From positions 3,224,001 through 3,288,000 of the forward strand of contig NZ_CP137552.1 of the NCBI RefSeq assembly GCF_039691755.1: 64,000 nt of DNA, given 5' to 3'. The translations under genes and the position numbers were made by a program. Of this stretch, positions 9,470-19,066 are shown one piece after another. Each line of letters opens with the position of its first letter. Position 1 is the first letter of the stretch. The notes below the pieces were generated by a model that did no database searches, had not been told where the DNA came from, and saw nothing but the letters and a program-made list of their open reading frames with translations. This DNA is from Halomonas sp. Bachu 37 (GTDB lineage Bacteria > Pseudomonadota > Gammaproteobacteria > Pseudomonadales > Halomonadaceae).

Positions 9470-10009
9470 TTACAGTGTTGGCGAGGGCAAGGCGGCCTTC
9501 ATGTCGTCGGGTACGGCAAAGTCACTGGCGGCACCGCGCGAACGTTGCAGCCCAAGAGGAAAACCGCTGCGCTGGCTGTAATCCGGGGTAACGCCGCCTT
9601 GATAGGCGTGGCGCTTGCTCAGCTTTTCTGCACAATAGAAGTCGACCGCCGTCAGCGTTCCCACCACGGCTAGCGCCAGATAAACGTTCTCTTTCTTGGG
9701 ATTGTACTCGTCGCGGAGGGCGAAGGTCAGCCCGGCGAAGTCCAATACGTCGCCGCCCACGCGGCTCCATATCGCCGGCGTGGGGTTGTCCGTCAGGGCA
9801 CCGACACCACTCAGCAGTTCCCGCGCACCGCAGGCGCGCACCATATTCTCGGACCCTTCGATACCCAGCGCGCTGGTCAGCTTCTGTGGCGCCAGCACTT
9901 TGCACAAGCCCATTCCCAGGCTCAGCCAACCAAGCCCTCGAGCCATTCTGTCCGACGTGCCCAGCGAGCGGGTCATGTCCGTCGATTGCGTGTCCAAGCT
10001 AGTACGCAT
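9470..10009 (-). CDS. Small membrane-associated protein, cyclase/dehydrase-associated type
   Basis: A protein of 179 residues. A hydrophobic helix GWLSLGMGLCKVLAP is followed by GIEGSENMVRACGARELLSG and SRVGGDVLDFAGLTFALRDEYNPKK, then a second membrane span (YLALAVVGTLTAVDFY). This wording resembles proteins often annotated as cyclase/dehydrase-type, but no catalytic domain is visible, so I give no function. The ATG at 10009 has a strong AGGAGG site. It follows the zinc dehydrogenase by 23 bases on the same strand, which suggests an operon. Confidence 0.6.
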   Translation of the reverse strand: MRTSLDTQSTDMTRSLGTSDRMARGLGWLSLGMGLCKVLAPQKLTSALGIEGSENMVRACGARELLSGVGALTDNPTPAIWSRVGGDVLDFAGLTFALRDEYNPKKENVYLALAVVGTLTAVDFYCAEKLSKRHAYQGGVTPDYSQRSGFPLGLQRSRGAASDFAVPDDMKAALPSPTL

Positions 10010-10032
10010 GATTACCTCCTTGTCCGAATCGT

Positions 10033-11202
10033 TCAAGGCTTGAGAATCACCTTGACGCAACCATCCTGTTTTTCGCGGAATGTCTTGTACATTTCTGGCC
10101 CCTGGTCGAGACCGACGGAGTGCGTGATGACAAACGAGGGATCGATCTGACCTTCATCGATGCGCCGCAGCAGATCGTCGGTCCAGCGGTTGACGTGGGT
10201 CTGACCGGTACGCACCGTCAACCCCTTGTTCATCAATGCGCCCATGGGAATCTTGTCGACGAGACCGCCGTAGACACCGGGGATCGACAGCACGCCTGCG
10301 GGACGGCAGACATAAATCATCTCGCGCAGCACGTGCGCCCTATCACTCTCCATCATCATGGCCTGCTTGACGCGGTCGTAGACGGAATCCGGGGTGCGCG
10401 TCACATGAGCCTCGAGGCCGACCGCATCGATGCACTTCTCCGGCCCCTTGCCGTTGGTCAAATCCTGCAAGCGGCCGAGTACGCTTTCGTGGTCAAAGTT
10501 GATGGTGATGGCGCCGCCCGCCTCGGCCATGGAAAGGCGTTCGGGCACGTTATCGATCACGACCACCTGGCGCGCCCCCAGCAGGACGGCGCTGCGAATG
10601 CAGAACTGGCCCACGGGGCCGGCACCCCAGATCACCACCGTATCGGTGGGCTGGATATCGCACTGCACCGCCGCCTGCCAGCCGGTGGGAAAGATGTCGC
10701 CGAGAAACAGGACCTGCTCGTCGGTCAGGGTATCCGGTACCTTGATATGGGTGGTGTCGGCGAAAGGCACCCGCACGTATTCCGCCTGACCGCCGGCATA
10801 ACCCCCGGTGAGGTGGGAGTAACCGAAAAGCCCCGCGCCGCCATGGCCGAACACCTTGTCGGCCAACGACTTGTTGCGGTTCGAGCGTTCGCACACCGAA
10901 TAGTTGCCCCGCCGACACTGCTCGCATTCGCCGCAGAAGATGGTAAAGGGCACCACGACCCGGTCGCCGACTTTAAGGTTCTTCGTTTCGCTGCCGACCT
11001 CCATCACCTCGCCCATGAACTCATGACCGAGCACGTCCCCGGATTCCATGCCGGGGATGAAGTGATCGTAGAGGTGAAGATCGGAGCCGCAGATTGCACA
11101 GCTGCTGACGTTGACGATGGCATCGCGGGGATGCTCGATTTCCGGGTCTGGAACCGTATCGTAGCGAACGTCGTTCTTGCCGTGCCAGCAAAGTGCTTTC
11201 AT
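10033..11202 (-). CDS. Zinc-dependent alcohol dehydrogenase (formaldehyde dehydrogenase-like)
   Basis: A medium-chain dehydrogenase of 389 residues. The catalytic-zinc region is present ([15 protein letters not shown] and GHEFMG), as are the four structural-zinc cysteines ([15 protein letters not shown]) and a Rossmann motif ([13 protein letters not shown]). The extra central region and the C-terminus ([19 protein letters not shown]) resemble glutathione-independent formaldehyde dehydrogenase-like members. The physiological substrate is not evident. The ATG at 11202 has GGGAGAAG upstream. It leads a minus-strand cluster with the small membrane protein and perhaps the hemolysin III-like gene. 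Confidence 0.85.
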   Translation of the reverse strand: MKALCWHGKNDVRYDTVPDPEIEHPRDAIVNVSSCAICGSDLHLYDHFIPGMESGDVLGHEFMGEVMEVGSETKNLKVGDRVVVPFTIFCGECEQCRRGNYSVCERSNRNKSLADKVFGHGGAGLFGYSHLTGGYAGGQAEYVRVPFADTTHIKVPDTLTDEQVLFLGDIFPTGWQAAVQCDIQPTDTVVIWGAGPVGQFCIRSAVLLGARQVVVIDNVPERLSMAEAGGAITINFDHESVLGRLQDLTNGKGPEKCIDAVGLEAHVTRTPDSVYDRVKQAMMMESDRAHVLREMIYVCRPAGVLSIPGVYGGLVDKIPMGALMNKGLTVRTGQTHVNRWTDDLLRRIDEGQIDPSFVITHSVGLDQGPEMYKTFREKQDGCVKVILKP

Positions 11203-11373
11203 GGTCACTTCTCCCTGTACTGTTGCGTCCTGAAACAACCGAGCTATGTCTTGGATACGTGTATCAACCGGTATTAACTAGGTATCAACATAGTTCAAGG
11301 CTGGTGGACGTCAGGTAAGAAAGAGTAACTATTTTATGGGACCAGATTGCTCATCGGGCTTGCCAAGGCTGGC

Positions 11374-12009
11374 TCACCCCTTGCGTTCGATGTCGATATC
11401 GCTGGCCTGGGTAAAATCTCCCAATACCATCATGTGGCCGAGTTTACCCGCCTTGGTGGAAAGATAGTGCTCATTGTGCGGATTCAATCCGGTAGTGATC
11501 GGCAGGCGCTCGCTGATGATCACGCCGTCGCGGGTCAGGGCATCCACCTTGCGCGGATTGTTGGTCATCAGCTTGAGGGCGCTGACACCGAGGTGGTCGA
11601 GCATCGGCACGCACAAATCGTAACGGCGCATGTCGGCACCGAACCCCAGCCGCTCGTTGGCTTCCACGGTGTCGGCGCCCTCGTCCTGCAGGTGGTAGGC
11701 GCGGATCTTGTTGAGCAGGCCGATCCCGCGGCCCTCCTGGCGCAGGTAGAGCAGCACGCCCCGCCCTTCATCGGCGATTCGCTTGAGCGCTTCCTGCAAC
11801 TGATAGCCGCAATCGCAACGCATGGAAAACAGCGCATCGCCGGTGAGGCATTCGGAATGTACACGGCCGAGCACCGGCTCGCCATCGGCGATATCGCCCA
11901 GGGTCAAGGCGATGTGGTCCTTGCCGGTGGCATCGTCCTCGAAGCCATGCATATTGAATGTCGCCCAGGGAGTGGGCAGCCGGGAGGCGGCGATGAAGCG
12001 AATCGTCAC
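11374..12009 (-). CDS. ribA: GTP cyclohydrolase II
   Basis: A protein of 211 residues catalysing the first step of riboflavin synthesis, opening of GTP with release of formate and diphosphate. The zinc cysteines are in [18 protein letters not shown]; the substrate and catalytic region is [16 protein letters not shown] with downstream [13 protein letters not shown]. The length is that of stand-alone RibA, with no RibB fusion. The start is a GTG at 12009 with GAGG eight bases upstream. It is divergent from hemE. Confidence 0.96.
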   Translation of the reverse strand: MTIRFIAASRLPTPWATFNMHGFEDDATGKDHIALTLGDIADGEPVLGRVHSECLTGDALFSMRCDCGYQLQEALKRIADEGRGVLLYLRQEGRGIGLLNKIRAYHLQDEGADTVEANERLGFGADMRRYDLCVPMLDHLGVSALKLMTNNPRKVDALTRDGVIISERLPITTGLNPHNEHYLSTKAGKLGHMMVLGDFTQASDIDIERKG

Positions 12010-12240
12010 AGGGTACCTCGAAGATCAGCCACGACAACTTGGCAGCATGTTGAGTCAAAGGAGAGCCATTCTAGCAGGAACCGTTGCTTGCCTCACGAAT
12101 TGCGTCTTTATGTGCATGCCGACGGGTTTTCAAGTACGACTGGCTTTTCCAGTACAATCCTGCAGTACGATAAGCGCATTGCTGTTAAGAACAGTGTTGT
12201 TAAGTACAATGCCGGCAAACTTCCCGAGAGCAAGACTACT

Positions 12241-13356
12241 ATGTCCAGCCAAGAGCTTCACAACGACCGCTTCCTACGCGCCCTGGCGCGCCAGCCCGTG
12301 GACCGTACGCCGGTATGGATGATGCGCCAGGCAGGGCGCTACCTGCCGGAATACCGTGCCTCACGTGCCGATGCCGGCAGTTTCATGGATCTGTGCCGCA
12401 ACCATGACCTGGCCTGTGAAGTCACCCTGCAGCCGCTGGAGCGCTATCCGCTGGATGCCGCCATCCTGTTTTCGGACATTCTCACCATCCCCGATGCCAT
12501 GGGGCTCGGCCTCTACTTCGAGACCGGCGAAGGACCCAAATTCCGCAAGACCGTGCGCACCCCCGACGAGGTCGCGGCGCTCACCCCGCCCGACGCCGAG
12601 CGCGACCTGGACTACGTGATGCGCGCCGTTTCCACCATCCGCCGCGAACTCAACGGTCGCGTGCCGCTGATCGGCTTCTCCGGCAGCCCCTGGACCCTGG
12701 CGACCTACATGGTCGAGGGCGGGTCGAGCAAGGATTTCCGCCACATCAAGACCATGCTCTACGATACGCCGGATACCATGCACCAATTGCTGGATACGCT
12801 GGCGCAAGCGGTGACCGATTACCTGAATGCGCAGATTCGCGCCGGCGCTCAGGCGGTGCAGATATTCGATACCTGGGGCGGCGCGCTTTCCACCCCGGCC
12901 TACCTGGAATTCTCGCTGCGCTACATGGAGCAGATCGTCGCCGGCCTGATCCGCGAGCACGACGGACGCCGCGTGCCGGTCATCCTGTTCACCAAGAACG
13001 GCGGCCAGTGGCTTGAGCACATCGCCGCGGCCGGCAGTGACGCCCTGGGCCTGGACTGGTCGACCGAACTCTCCGACGCCCGCGAGCGGGTCGGCCATAA
13101 GGTGGCGCTGCAGGGCAACCTGGACCCCAATGTGCTGTTCGCCCGGCCCTCGGCCATTCGTGCCGAAGTCGCCCGGGTGCTGGACAGCTACGGTGCGGGG
13201 CCGGGCCATGTGTTCAACCTGGGCCACGGCATCAGCCAGTTCACCAATCCGGATAACGTCACTGCCTTCATGGACGCCTTGCACGAGCTGAGCCCTCGCT
13301 ACCACCGCAATATTCCCTCGACCCCCAGCGACACTTGCCCGGGAGCCCCGTCATGA
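12241..13356 (+). CDS. hemE: Uroporphyrinogen decarboxylase
   Basis: A protein of 371 residues (E. coli 354) that removes the four acetate carboxyls of uroporphyrinogen III to give coproporphyrinogen III. Signatures are [45 protein letters not shown] and [13 protein letters not shown]. The ATG at 12241 is the family start; an open frame extends far upstream but covers only the intergenic region and ribA antisense. The final about 15 residues are an extension beyond the usual end. The stop overlaps the speE start (ATGA). Confidence 0.97.
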   Translation: MSSQELHNDRFLRALARQPVDRTPVWMMRQAGRYLPEYRASRADAGSFMDLCRNHDLACEVTLQPLERYPLDAAILFSDILTIPDAMGLGLYFETGEGPKFRKTVRTPDEVAALTPPDAERDLDYVMRAVSTIRRELNGRVPLIGFSGSPWTLATYMVEGGSSKDFRHIKTMLYDTPDTMHQLLDTLAQAVTDYLNAQIRAGAQAVQIFDTWGGALSTPAYLEFSLRYMEQIVAGLIREHDGRRVPVILFTKNGGQWLEHIAAAGSDALGLDWSTELSDARERVGHKVALQGNLDPNVLFARPSAIRAEVARVLDSYGAGPGHVFNLGHGISQFTNPDNVTAFMDALHELSPRYHRNIPSTPSDTCPGAPS

Positions 13357-14216
13357 ACCGTCCCCTCGATGAAACGTGGTTCACCGAAGTCTTCGATAGC
13401 CAAGGCAGCGCCTTCTCGCTCAAGGTGAACGAGAAACTGCTCGACGTGCAGAGCCCCTATCAGCATCTGGAAGTCTACGCGACCCAGACCTTTGGTAACC
13501 TGATGGTGCTGGATGGCTGCGTGATGCTTACTGATCGCGACAACTTTCTCTATCATGAGATGATCGCCCATCCTGCGCTTTTCACTCATCAGAACCCCAG
13601 GCGCGTGGTGATCATCGGTGGTGGCGACTGCGGCACGCTGAAAGAAGTGCTGCGTCATCCCGGCGTGGAGAAAGTGACCCAGATCGATATCGACGAGGAA
13701 GTGACCAAGGCCGCCGAACGCTTCTTCCCGGCGCTCACCGAGTCGAACGACGACCCGCGTGCGGAGCTCTTGTTCGCCGATGGGGTGAAGTGGGTGGACG
13801 AGGCCGACGATGCCAGTATCGACGTGCTGATCATCGATTCCACCGACCCGGTGGGGCCAGCGGAAGGCTTGTTCAAGACCGACTTCCTCAAGCGCTGCCA
13901 CCGCATTCTCAAACCGGGCGGCGTGATGGTGCAGCAGAGCGAATCTCCGCTCTACCACAGCGGCTCGATCATTCGCGAGCTGCGCCGCGACATGCAGGCA
14001 GCCGGCTTCGACAGCGTGGCAACGCTGCCCTTCCCGCAGCCAGTCTACCCTTCGGGCTGGTGGAGCGTGACGCTGGCGGGCAAGGATTGCGATGTCTGCG
14101 ATTTCCGCGAGCAGGCAGCGGCAGAAAGCGCGATGGCACTACTCTACTACACCCCCGAGGCTCACCGAGGCGCCCTGACCCTACCTCCGTTCATGCGCCA
14201 GGCCTTCGATGTCTGA
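13353..14216 (+). CDS. speE: Polyamine aminopropyltransferase (spermidine synthase)
   Basis: A protein of 287 residues that transfers aminopropyl from decarboxylated S-adenosylmethionine to putrescine. The conserved blocks [41 protein letters not shown] and [12 protein letters not shown] are all present; the IIDSTDP aspartate is the catalytic one. The start overlaps the hemE stop by four bases, with GGGAG upstream, so translation is probably coupled. The catalysed donor requires SpeD, which is not in the window. Confidence 0.94.
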   Translation: MNRPLDETWFTEVFDSQGSAFSLKVNEKLLDVQSPYQHLEVYATQTFGNLMVLDGCVMLTDRDNFLYHEMIAHPALFTHQNPRRVVIIGGGDCGTLKEVLRHPGVEKVTQIDIDEEVTKAAERFFPALTESNDDPRAELLFADGVKWVDEADDASIDVLIIDSTDPVGPAEGLFKTDFLKRCHRILKPGGVMVQQSESPLYHSGSIIRELRRDMQAAGFDSVATLPFPQPVYPSGWWSVTLAGKDCDVCDFREQAAAESAMALLYYTPEAHRGALTLPPFMRQAFDV

Positions 14217-14306
14217 CGTTGTATAACCCGACATAACGGCTTACAAAGACACAGGCGGCAACGCTGCCGTGAAGCGATTCAACAAGACACCAATAAAGGA
14301 AATCTC

Positions 14307-15320
14307 ATGTCTGCCAAGTTATTGATGGGAACGGGTGCCGCCCTGCTGCTGGGGCCGGTCATTGCCCAGGCGGCGACGCTGGACGATGTGCGCGAGCGCG
14401 ACTCGCTACGCTGCGGCGTGAACGCGGCACAACCGGGTTTCTCCTCGCTGGATGACGACGACCAGTATCGCGGCCTGGATACCGATGTCTGCCGCGCCGT
14501 GGCCGCCGCCGCGCTCGGTGACGCCGAAAAGGTACAGTTCGTGCCGCTGGATTCGGTGGAGCGCTTTACCGCGCTGCAGTCCGGCGAAGTGGACCTGCTC
14601 TCGCGTACCACTACCTGGACCTCCCATCGCGACACCACCATGGGAGTCAATTTCACCGGGGTCAGCTATTACGATGGCCAGGCCTTCATGGTAGCCAGCG
14701 ACCTGGGCGTGCAGAGTGCCACTGAGCTCGACGGAGCGGCGGTATGCACCCAGTCCGGCACCACCAGCGAACTGAATCTGGCGGACTATTTCCAGGTCAA
14801 TGACATGGAATACGAAGCGGTGGTGTTCGACTCCCCCGAGCAGTCGATTGCCGGCTTCGAGGCAGGCCGCTGTGATGTACTGAGTTCGGATGCTTCCCAG
14901 CTGTATGGCCAGCGAATGCACCTGGATAATCCCGATTCGGCCGTGGTGCTGCCGGAGATCATCTCCAAGGAGCCCCTCGGCCCGGCCGTTCTCCAGGGTG
15001 ACGACCAGTGGTTCAATATCGTCAAATGGTCGCTGTTCGCCATGCTCAATGCCGAGGAGTACGGCATCACCAGCGCCAATGTCGACGACATGCGGGGCTC
15101 CGACGATCCCAATGTGGCTCGCATTCTGGGCAAGGACGACAATTACGGCGAAGGCATGGGGCTGGAGGCAGACTGGGCTTACAACATCATCAAGCAAGTC
15201 GGTAATTATGCCGAAGTCTACGACCGCAATGTCGGGGAAGGCTCCGATTTCAATATTGCCCGGGGCTTGAACGCCTTGTGGGTGGATGGCGGCATCCAGT
15301 ACGCCCCGCCAATCCGCTGA
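14307..15320 (+). CDS. aapJ: Amino-acid ABC transporter periplasmic binding protein (first copy)
   Basis: A protein of 337 residues with a signal peptide ending VIAQAA. The mature part starts with LRCGVNAAQPGFSSLDDD and has the AapJ pattern GLDTDVCRAVAAAALGD, VERFTALQSGEVDLL and FNIVKWSLFAMLNAEEYG. These proteins bind L-amino acids broadly and deliver them to an AapQMP permease. It is closely related to the next gene (shared blocks VERFTALQSGEVD, ISKEPLGP and NIVKWSLFAM). A terminator-like hairpin separates the two. No sigma-54 promoter was seen in front of this copy, unlike the second. Confidence 0.9.
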   Translation: MSAKLLMGTGAALLLGPVIAQAATLDDVRERDSLRCGVNAAQPGFSSLDDDDQYRGLDTDVCRAVAAAALGDAEKVQFVPLDSVERFTALQSGEVDLLSRTTTWTSHRDTTMGVNFTGVSYYDGQAFMVASDLGVQSATELDGAAVCTQSGTTSELNLADYFQVNDMEYEAVVFDSPEQSIAGFEAGRCDVLSSDASQLYGQRMHLDNPDSAVVLPEIISKEPLGPAVLQGDDQWFNIVKWSLFAMLNAEEYGITSANVDDMRGSDDPNVARILGKDDNYGEGMGLEADWAYNIIKQVGNYAEVYDRNVGEGSDFNIARGLNALWVDGGIQYAPPIR

Positions 15321-15403
15321 GAGTACTGAGAGACCAGGAGCACTGAGGAACTAAGCGTACTCAGAAACCAAGAGTCACGACCCGCGCCAAGCGGCGCATT
15401 AAA

Positions 15404-15463
15404 GGCCACCGCCCGCCGTTGAGTACTGTTTTGGTGCGACACGAGACGGGTGGTGGCTTTTTT
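15404..15463 (+). terminator. Terminator downstream of the first aapJ copy
   Basis: An 11-bp stem (GCCACCGCCCG with CGGGTGGTGGC, one G-U pair) with a loop of about 32 bases is followed by six T. It separates the transcript of the first aapJ from the sigma-54 promoter of the second. The long loop lowers confidence a little. Confidence 0.65.
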
Positions 15464-15533
15464 GCACCTCAAACTTTCGTCGCAACAAAAGTCGCTTGCG
15501 TTGAAAAGCGATGAATTCGCGCCATACCGTCGC

Positions 15534-15549
15534 TGGCATCTTCCTTGCT
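15534..15549 (+). promoter_or_regulatory. Sigma-54 (RpoN) promoter upstream of second aapJ
   Basis: TGGCATCTTCCTTGCT fits the consensus TGGCAYRNNNNTTGCW at every defined position except the R. The GG and GC doublets are exactly 10 bases apart. The predicted start of transcription is near 15560, about 50 bases before the ATG at 15609. This places the transporter under nitrogen-type control, probably with NtrC. Confidence 0.8.
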
Positions 15550-15608
15550 AGGTTTTAGACACATGCTACGGCATGCACAACGATACCAATCCAAGTGAGG
15601 GGACTCTC

Positions 15609-16637
15609 ATGCTGAACAAGAAACACCTAGTAATGCTGGCTTCCGCCGGTGCCTTGACCCTGACGGGCATGGCCACGACAGCCCAAGCTGACACACTGGA
15701 AGACACCCGGGAACAGGGCTCGGTTCAGTGCGGCGTCAGTGACGGCTTGCCGGGTTTTTCCGCGCCGGACGATGAAGGCAACTGGCAAGGACTGGATGTC
15801 GATGTCTGCCGCGCCGTGGCCGCTGCCGTACTCGGCGATGCCGACGCGGTGGACTACATCTCGCTGAACGCCGTCGAACGCTTCACCGCGCTGCAGTCCG
15901 GTGAAGTCGACGTACTGTCGCGCAATACCACCTGGACCACCACCCGCGACACCACCCTGGGGTTGAACTTCACTGGTGTAACGTTCTATGACGGTATCGG
16001 TTTCATGATCAACCGGGACCTGGGAATTAGCAGTGCCGAGGAGCTCGACGGAGCCGCCATCTGCGTTCAATCCGGCACCACCACCGAACTCAATGTGGCC
16101 GATTACTTCCGGGCCAAGAACATGGAATTCGACCCGATCGTCTTCGACACCTCCGAACAGACCGTGGGCGGCTACCAGGCCGGCCGTTGTGACGTGCTGA
16201 CCTCGGACACTTCCCAGCTGGCCGCGCTGCGCATCCAGCTCGATAATCCGGAAGGCTCCATGATCCTGCCGGAAATCATTTCCAAGGAACCGCTGGGTCC
16301 GGTGGTACGCCAAGGCGACGATACCTGGTTCAACATCGTCAAGTGGTCGCTGTTCGCCATGATCAATGCCGAGGAATACGGCATCAACAGCGACAACGTC
16401 GACGAGATGATGGAGTCGGAAGATCCCAATATCGCGCGTATCCTCGGCCAGGATGACAATTACGGCGAGGCTATGGGCCTTGATGCTGACTGGGCTTACC
16501 AGATCATCAAGCAGGTGGGTAACTACGGCGAAATCTTCGACCGTAACGTAGGTCCGAATTCACCGCTGGAAATCGAGCGTGGAGTCAACGCTCTGTGGAC
16601 AGAGGGTGGCATCATGTACGCTCCCCCGATTCGCTAA
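15609..16637 (+). CDS. aapJ: Amino-acid ABC transporter periplasmic binding protein (second copy)
   Basis: A protein of 342 residues with signal peptide ending TTAQA. It shows VQCGVSDGLPGFSAPDDEG, GLDVDVCRAVAAAVLGDAD, VERFTALQSGEVDVLSRN and NIVKWSLFAMINAEEYGI, the AapJ family pattern. I chose the ATG at 15609, with GAGGGG upstream. It is the copy directly preceding aapQMP and behind the sigma-54 promoter, so it is likely the main receptor of the system. A hairpin at 16655-16690 probably reduces expression of the permease genes relative to this abundant binding protein. Confidence 0.92.
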   Translation: MLNKKHLVMLASAGALTLTGMATTAQADTLEDTREQGSVQCGVSDGLPGFSAPDDEGNWQGLDVDVCRAVAAAVLGDADAVDYISLNAVERFTALQSGEVDVLSRNTTWTTTRDTTLGLNFTGVTFYDGIGFMINRDLGISSAEELDGAAICVQSGTTTELNVADYFRAKNMEFDPIVFDTSEQTVGGYQAGRCDVLTSDTSQLAALRIQLDNPEGSMILPEIISKEPLGPVVRQGDDTWFNIVKWSLFAMINAEEYGINSDNVDEMMESEDPNIARILGQDDNYGEAMGLDADWAYQIIKQVGNYGEIFDRNVGPNSPLEIERGVNALWTEGGIMYAPPIR

Positions 16638-16654
16638 GCGTCTCGCTTGACCTT

Positions 16655-16690
16655 GGCCCGCCGCTCTTTCAGGAGCATGGCGGGCCTTTT
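16655..16690 (+). terminator. Attenuating hairpin between aapJ and aapQ
   Basis: A perfect 8-bp stem GGCCCGCC / GGCGGGCC with a 16-base loop is followed by only four T. Hairpins at this place in binding-protein operons commonly protect or end most of the binding-protein message and let a fraction through to the permease genes. That role is inferred. Confidence 0.75.
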
Positions 16691-16722
16691 GAATGACCTT
16701 CCGTGTGGCGGAGACGCAACCC

Positions 16723-17913
16723 ATGTCCGTTAGACCCAATGCTCGCCCGGTGGGCCAAAAGCCCCCTTTCTGGCGAGACCGCGCCAAGCGCGCCCTCATT
16801 TTTCAGCTGCTGTTAGTCGCCGCCGTGGCGGCTTTCCTGCTTTACATCGTCGGCAATGCCCAGGCCAACCTGGAGGCACGCGGAATAACCACCGGTTTTG
16901 GTTTTCTTACCAATACCGCGGGCTTCGGCATCGTCCAGACCCTGGTGGATTACTCCTCGCAAAGCACCTATGGCCGCACTTTCCTAGTCGGCCTGCTCAA
17001 CACATTGCTGGTGGGGGCTCTCGGGGTTCTGGCCGCGACCATCATCGGCTTTACCGTGGGTATCGCCCGACTATCGCCCAATTGGTTGCTGGCTCGTCTG
17101 GCCAATGCCTACATCGAGACCTTTCGTAATATCCCGCTGCTGCTGCAGATATTCTTCTGGTACTTCGCCGTGCTGCGCACCTTGCCCAGCGCCCGCGACA
17201 GCCTGGCGTTCGGTGAGGTGCTGTTCCTCAACGTGCGCGGGCTGTACCTGCCGCAGCCCCTGTTCGAGTCCGGCTTCGGCATCATACCGGCGGCCTTCAT
17301 CGTGGCGATTGTCGTCAGCATTGCCTTGATGGTGTGGAACAAGCGCCGCCACGAGGCCACGGGCAAGCGTTTCCCCGCCGGCTGGATCGCTCTGGCGTTG
17401 ATTCTCGGCCTGCCGCTGCTGGGCCTGGTGGCAACCGGGGTGCCCGTCACCTGGAACGTGCCCGAGCTTCGCGGCTTCAACTTTCGCGGCGGCGTCACCG
17501 TGATTCCGGAATTTCTCGCCCTGTGGTTGGCGCTTTCGATCTACACCGCGTCGTTCATTGCCGAAATCGTGCGTTCGGGCATCCAGGCGATCCCCCATGG
17601 CCAGACCGAGGCGGCCCAGGCGCTGAGTCTGCCGCAGAAACTGGTATTGCGCCTGGTCATCATTCCCCAGGCATTGCGCGTGATCATCCCGCCGTTGACC
17701 AGCCAGTACCTGAACTTGATCAAGAACTCCTCGCTGGCCACCGCCATCGGCTATCCGGATCTGGTATCGGTATTCGCCGGCACGACGCTGAACCAGACCG
17801 GCCAGGCAATCGAAGTTATCGCCATGACCATGGCGGTGTACCTGACCATCAGTCTTTTGGTCTCAATGTTCATGAACTGGTTCAACGCACGCGTTGCACT
17901 GGTGGAACGCTAG
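16723..17913 (+). CDS. aapQ: Amino-acid ABC transporter permease
   Basis: A protein of 396 residues, typical for AapQ, with about eight hydrophobic segments. The EAA-like loop of ABC permeases appears as SGIQAIPHGQTEAAQALSLP near residue 290, followed by RLVIIPQALRVIIPPLTSQY. The periplasmic region includes GITTGFGFLTNTAGFGI, diagnostic for this family. An upstream ATG at 16693 is possible, but the ATG at 16723 has GGAGA at good distance. It is followed by aapM after 25 bases. Confidence 0.92.
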   Translation: MSVRPNARPVGQKPPFWRDRAKRALIFQLLLVAAVAAFLLYIVGNAQANLEARGITTGFGFLTNTAGFGIVQTLVDYSSQSTYGRTFLVGLLNTLLVGALGVLAATIIGFTVGIARLSPNWLLARLANAYIETFRNIPLLLQIFFWYFAVLRTLPSARDSLAFGEVLFLNVRGLYLPQPLFESGFGIIPAAFIVAIVVSIALMVWNKRRHEATGKRFPAGWIALALILGLPLLGLVATGVPVTWNVPELRGFNFRGGVTVIPEFLALWLALSIYTASFIAEIVRSGIQAIPHGQTEAAQALSLPQKLVLRLVIIPQALRVIIPPLTSQYLNLIKNSSLATAIGYPDLVSVFAGTTLNQTGQAIEVIAMTMAVYLTISLLVSMFMNWFNARVALVER

Positions 17914-17938
17914 GCCCGGGCGAGATCAGGAGACAAGC

Positions 17939-19039
17939 ATGATTCATAACCAAGAAATGATTCCCCAGCAGCCGGCGCCGAGCAATACCATCGGCCCGCT
18001 TGCCTGGATGCGCGCCAATCTGTTCAGCGGACCGATCAACACCGTGTTCACGCTGATCGGGCTGTATGTGCTGTATCTGCTGCTGGTTCCCACCATCCAG
18101 TGGGCATTCATCAATGCCGACTGGATCGGCACCTCGCGCGACGACTGTTCCCGCGAAGGTGCCTGCTGGGTATTCATCAACGCACGTTTTTCCCAGTTCA
18201 TCTACGGGCTGTACCCCAGCGACGAGACATGGCGAGCGAACATCGTGTTCGCCGGCTTCGCCGTGCTGATTGCCTGGCTGGCGATCCCGCGCCTTCCCGG
18301 CAAGCGCTGGGTGGCCATCTTCGCCTTGACGGTCTTTCCCGTTACCGCCTACGTACTGCTTCATGGTGGCTACTTCGACTTGCCGCGAGTCCCGACGCAC
18401 CGCTGGGGCGGGCTGATGCTGACCCTGCTGCTGGCGGTAGTGGGCATGGTGGGCGCTCTGCCTATCGGTATCGTGCTGGCGCTGGGGCGGCGCTCGAACA
18501 TGCCTATCGTCAAGAGTTTCTGTGTGGTGTTCATCGAGTTCTGGCGTGGCGTACCGCTGATTACGGTACTGTTCATGGCCTCGGTGATGCTGCCGCTGTT
18601 TCTGCCGTCGGAAATCAGCGTCGACCGCCTGGTACGCGCCTTGATCGGCATCACCCTGTTCCAGAGCGCCTACATGGCGGAAGTGATTCGGGGCGGACTG
18701 CAGGCCATTCCCAAGGGCCAGGACGAAGCCGCCGCCGCGCTGGGCATGACCTACTGGAAACGCATGGGCCTGATCGTGCTGCCCCAGGCGTTGAAGATGA
18801 TGATCCCCGGTATCGTCAATACGTTCATTTCCCTGTTCAAGGACACCACACTGGTGATGATCATCGGCCTGTTCGACCTGCTGGGCATCGTCCAGGCAGC
18901 GCTGTCCGACTCGCGCTGGCTGGGGTTCTCGCTGGAAGGTTATGTGTTCGCTGCTTTCGTGTTCTGGATCTTCTGTTTCAGCATGTCGCGCTACAGTCAG
19001 TATCTGGAACGCAAACTCCACACCGGTCATAAGCGCTGA
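17939..19039 (+). CDS. aapM: Amino-acid ABC transporter permease
   Basis: A protein of 366 residues with about eight membrane segments and the ABC-permease loop GGLQAIPKGQDEAAAALGMT followed by VLPQALKMMIPGIVNTFISL. It pairs with AapQ to form the channel. The periplasmic loop with DCSREGACWVFINARFSQFI is the family pattern. The ATG at 17939 has AGGAGA upstream. aapP follows after 27 bases. Confidence 0.92.
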   Translation: MIHNQEMIPQQPAPSNTIGPLAWMRANLFSGPINTVFTLIGLYVLYLLLVPTIQWAFINADWIGTSRDDCSREGACWVFINARFSQFIYGLYPSDETWRANIVFAGFAVLIAWLAIPRLPGKRWVAIFALTVFPVTAYVLLHGGYFDLPRVPTHRWGGLMLTLLLAVVGMVGALPIGIVLALGRRSNMPIVKSFCVVFIEFWRGVPLITVLFMASVMLPLFLPSEISVDRLVRALIGITLFQSAYMAEVIRGGLQAIPKGQDEAAAALGMTYWKRMGLIVLPQALKMMIPGIVNTFISLFKDTTLVMIIGLFDLLGIVQAALSDSRWLGFSLEGYVFAAFVFWIFCFSMSRYSQYLERKLHTGHKR

Positions 19040-19066
19040 TCTCTCGGGAACCGTTAGGAAATCATC

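Noticed and set aside
11347-12240. Extended N-terminus of hemE running back through ribA antisense
   Set aside because: HemE proteins start near [12 protein letters not shown]; the extra part is only the reverse of ribA and the spacer.
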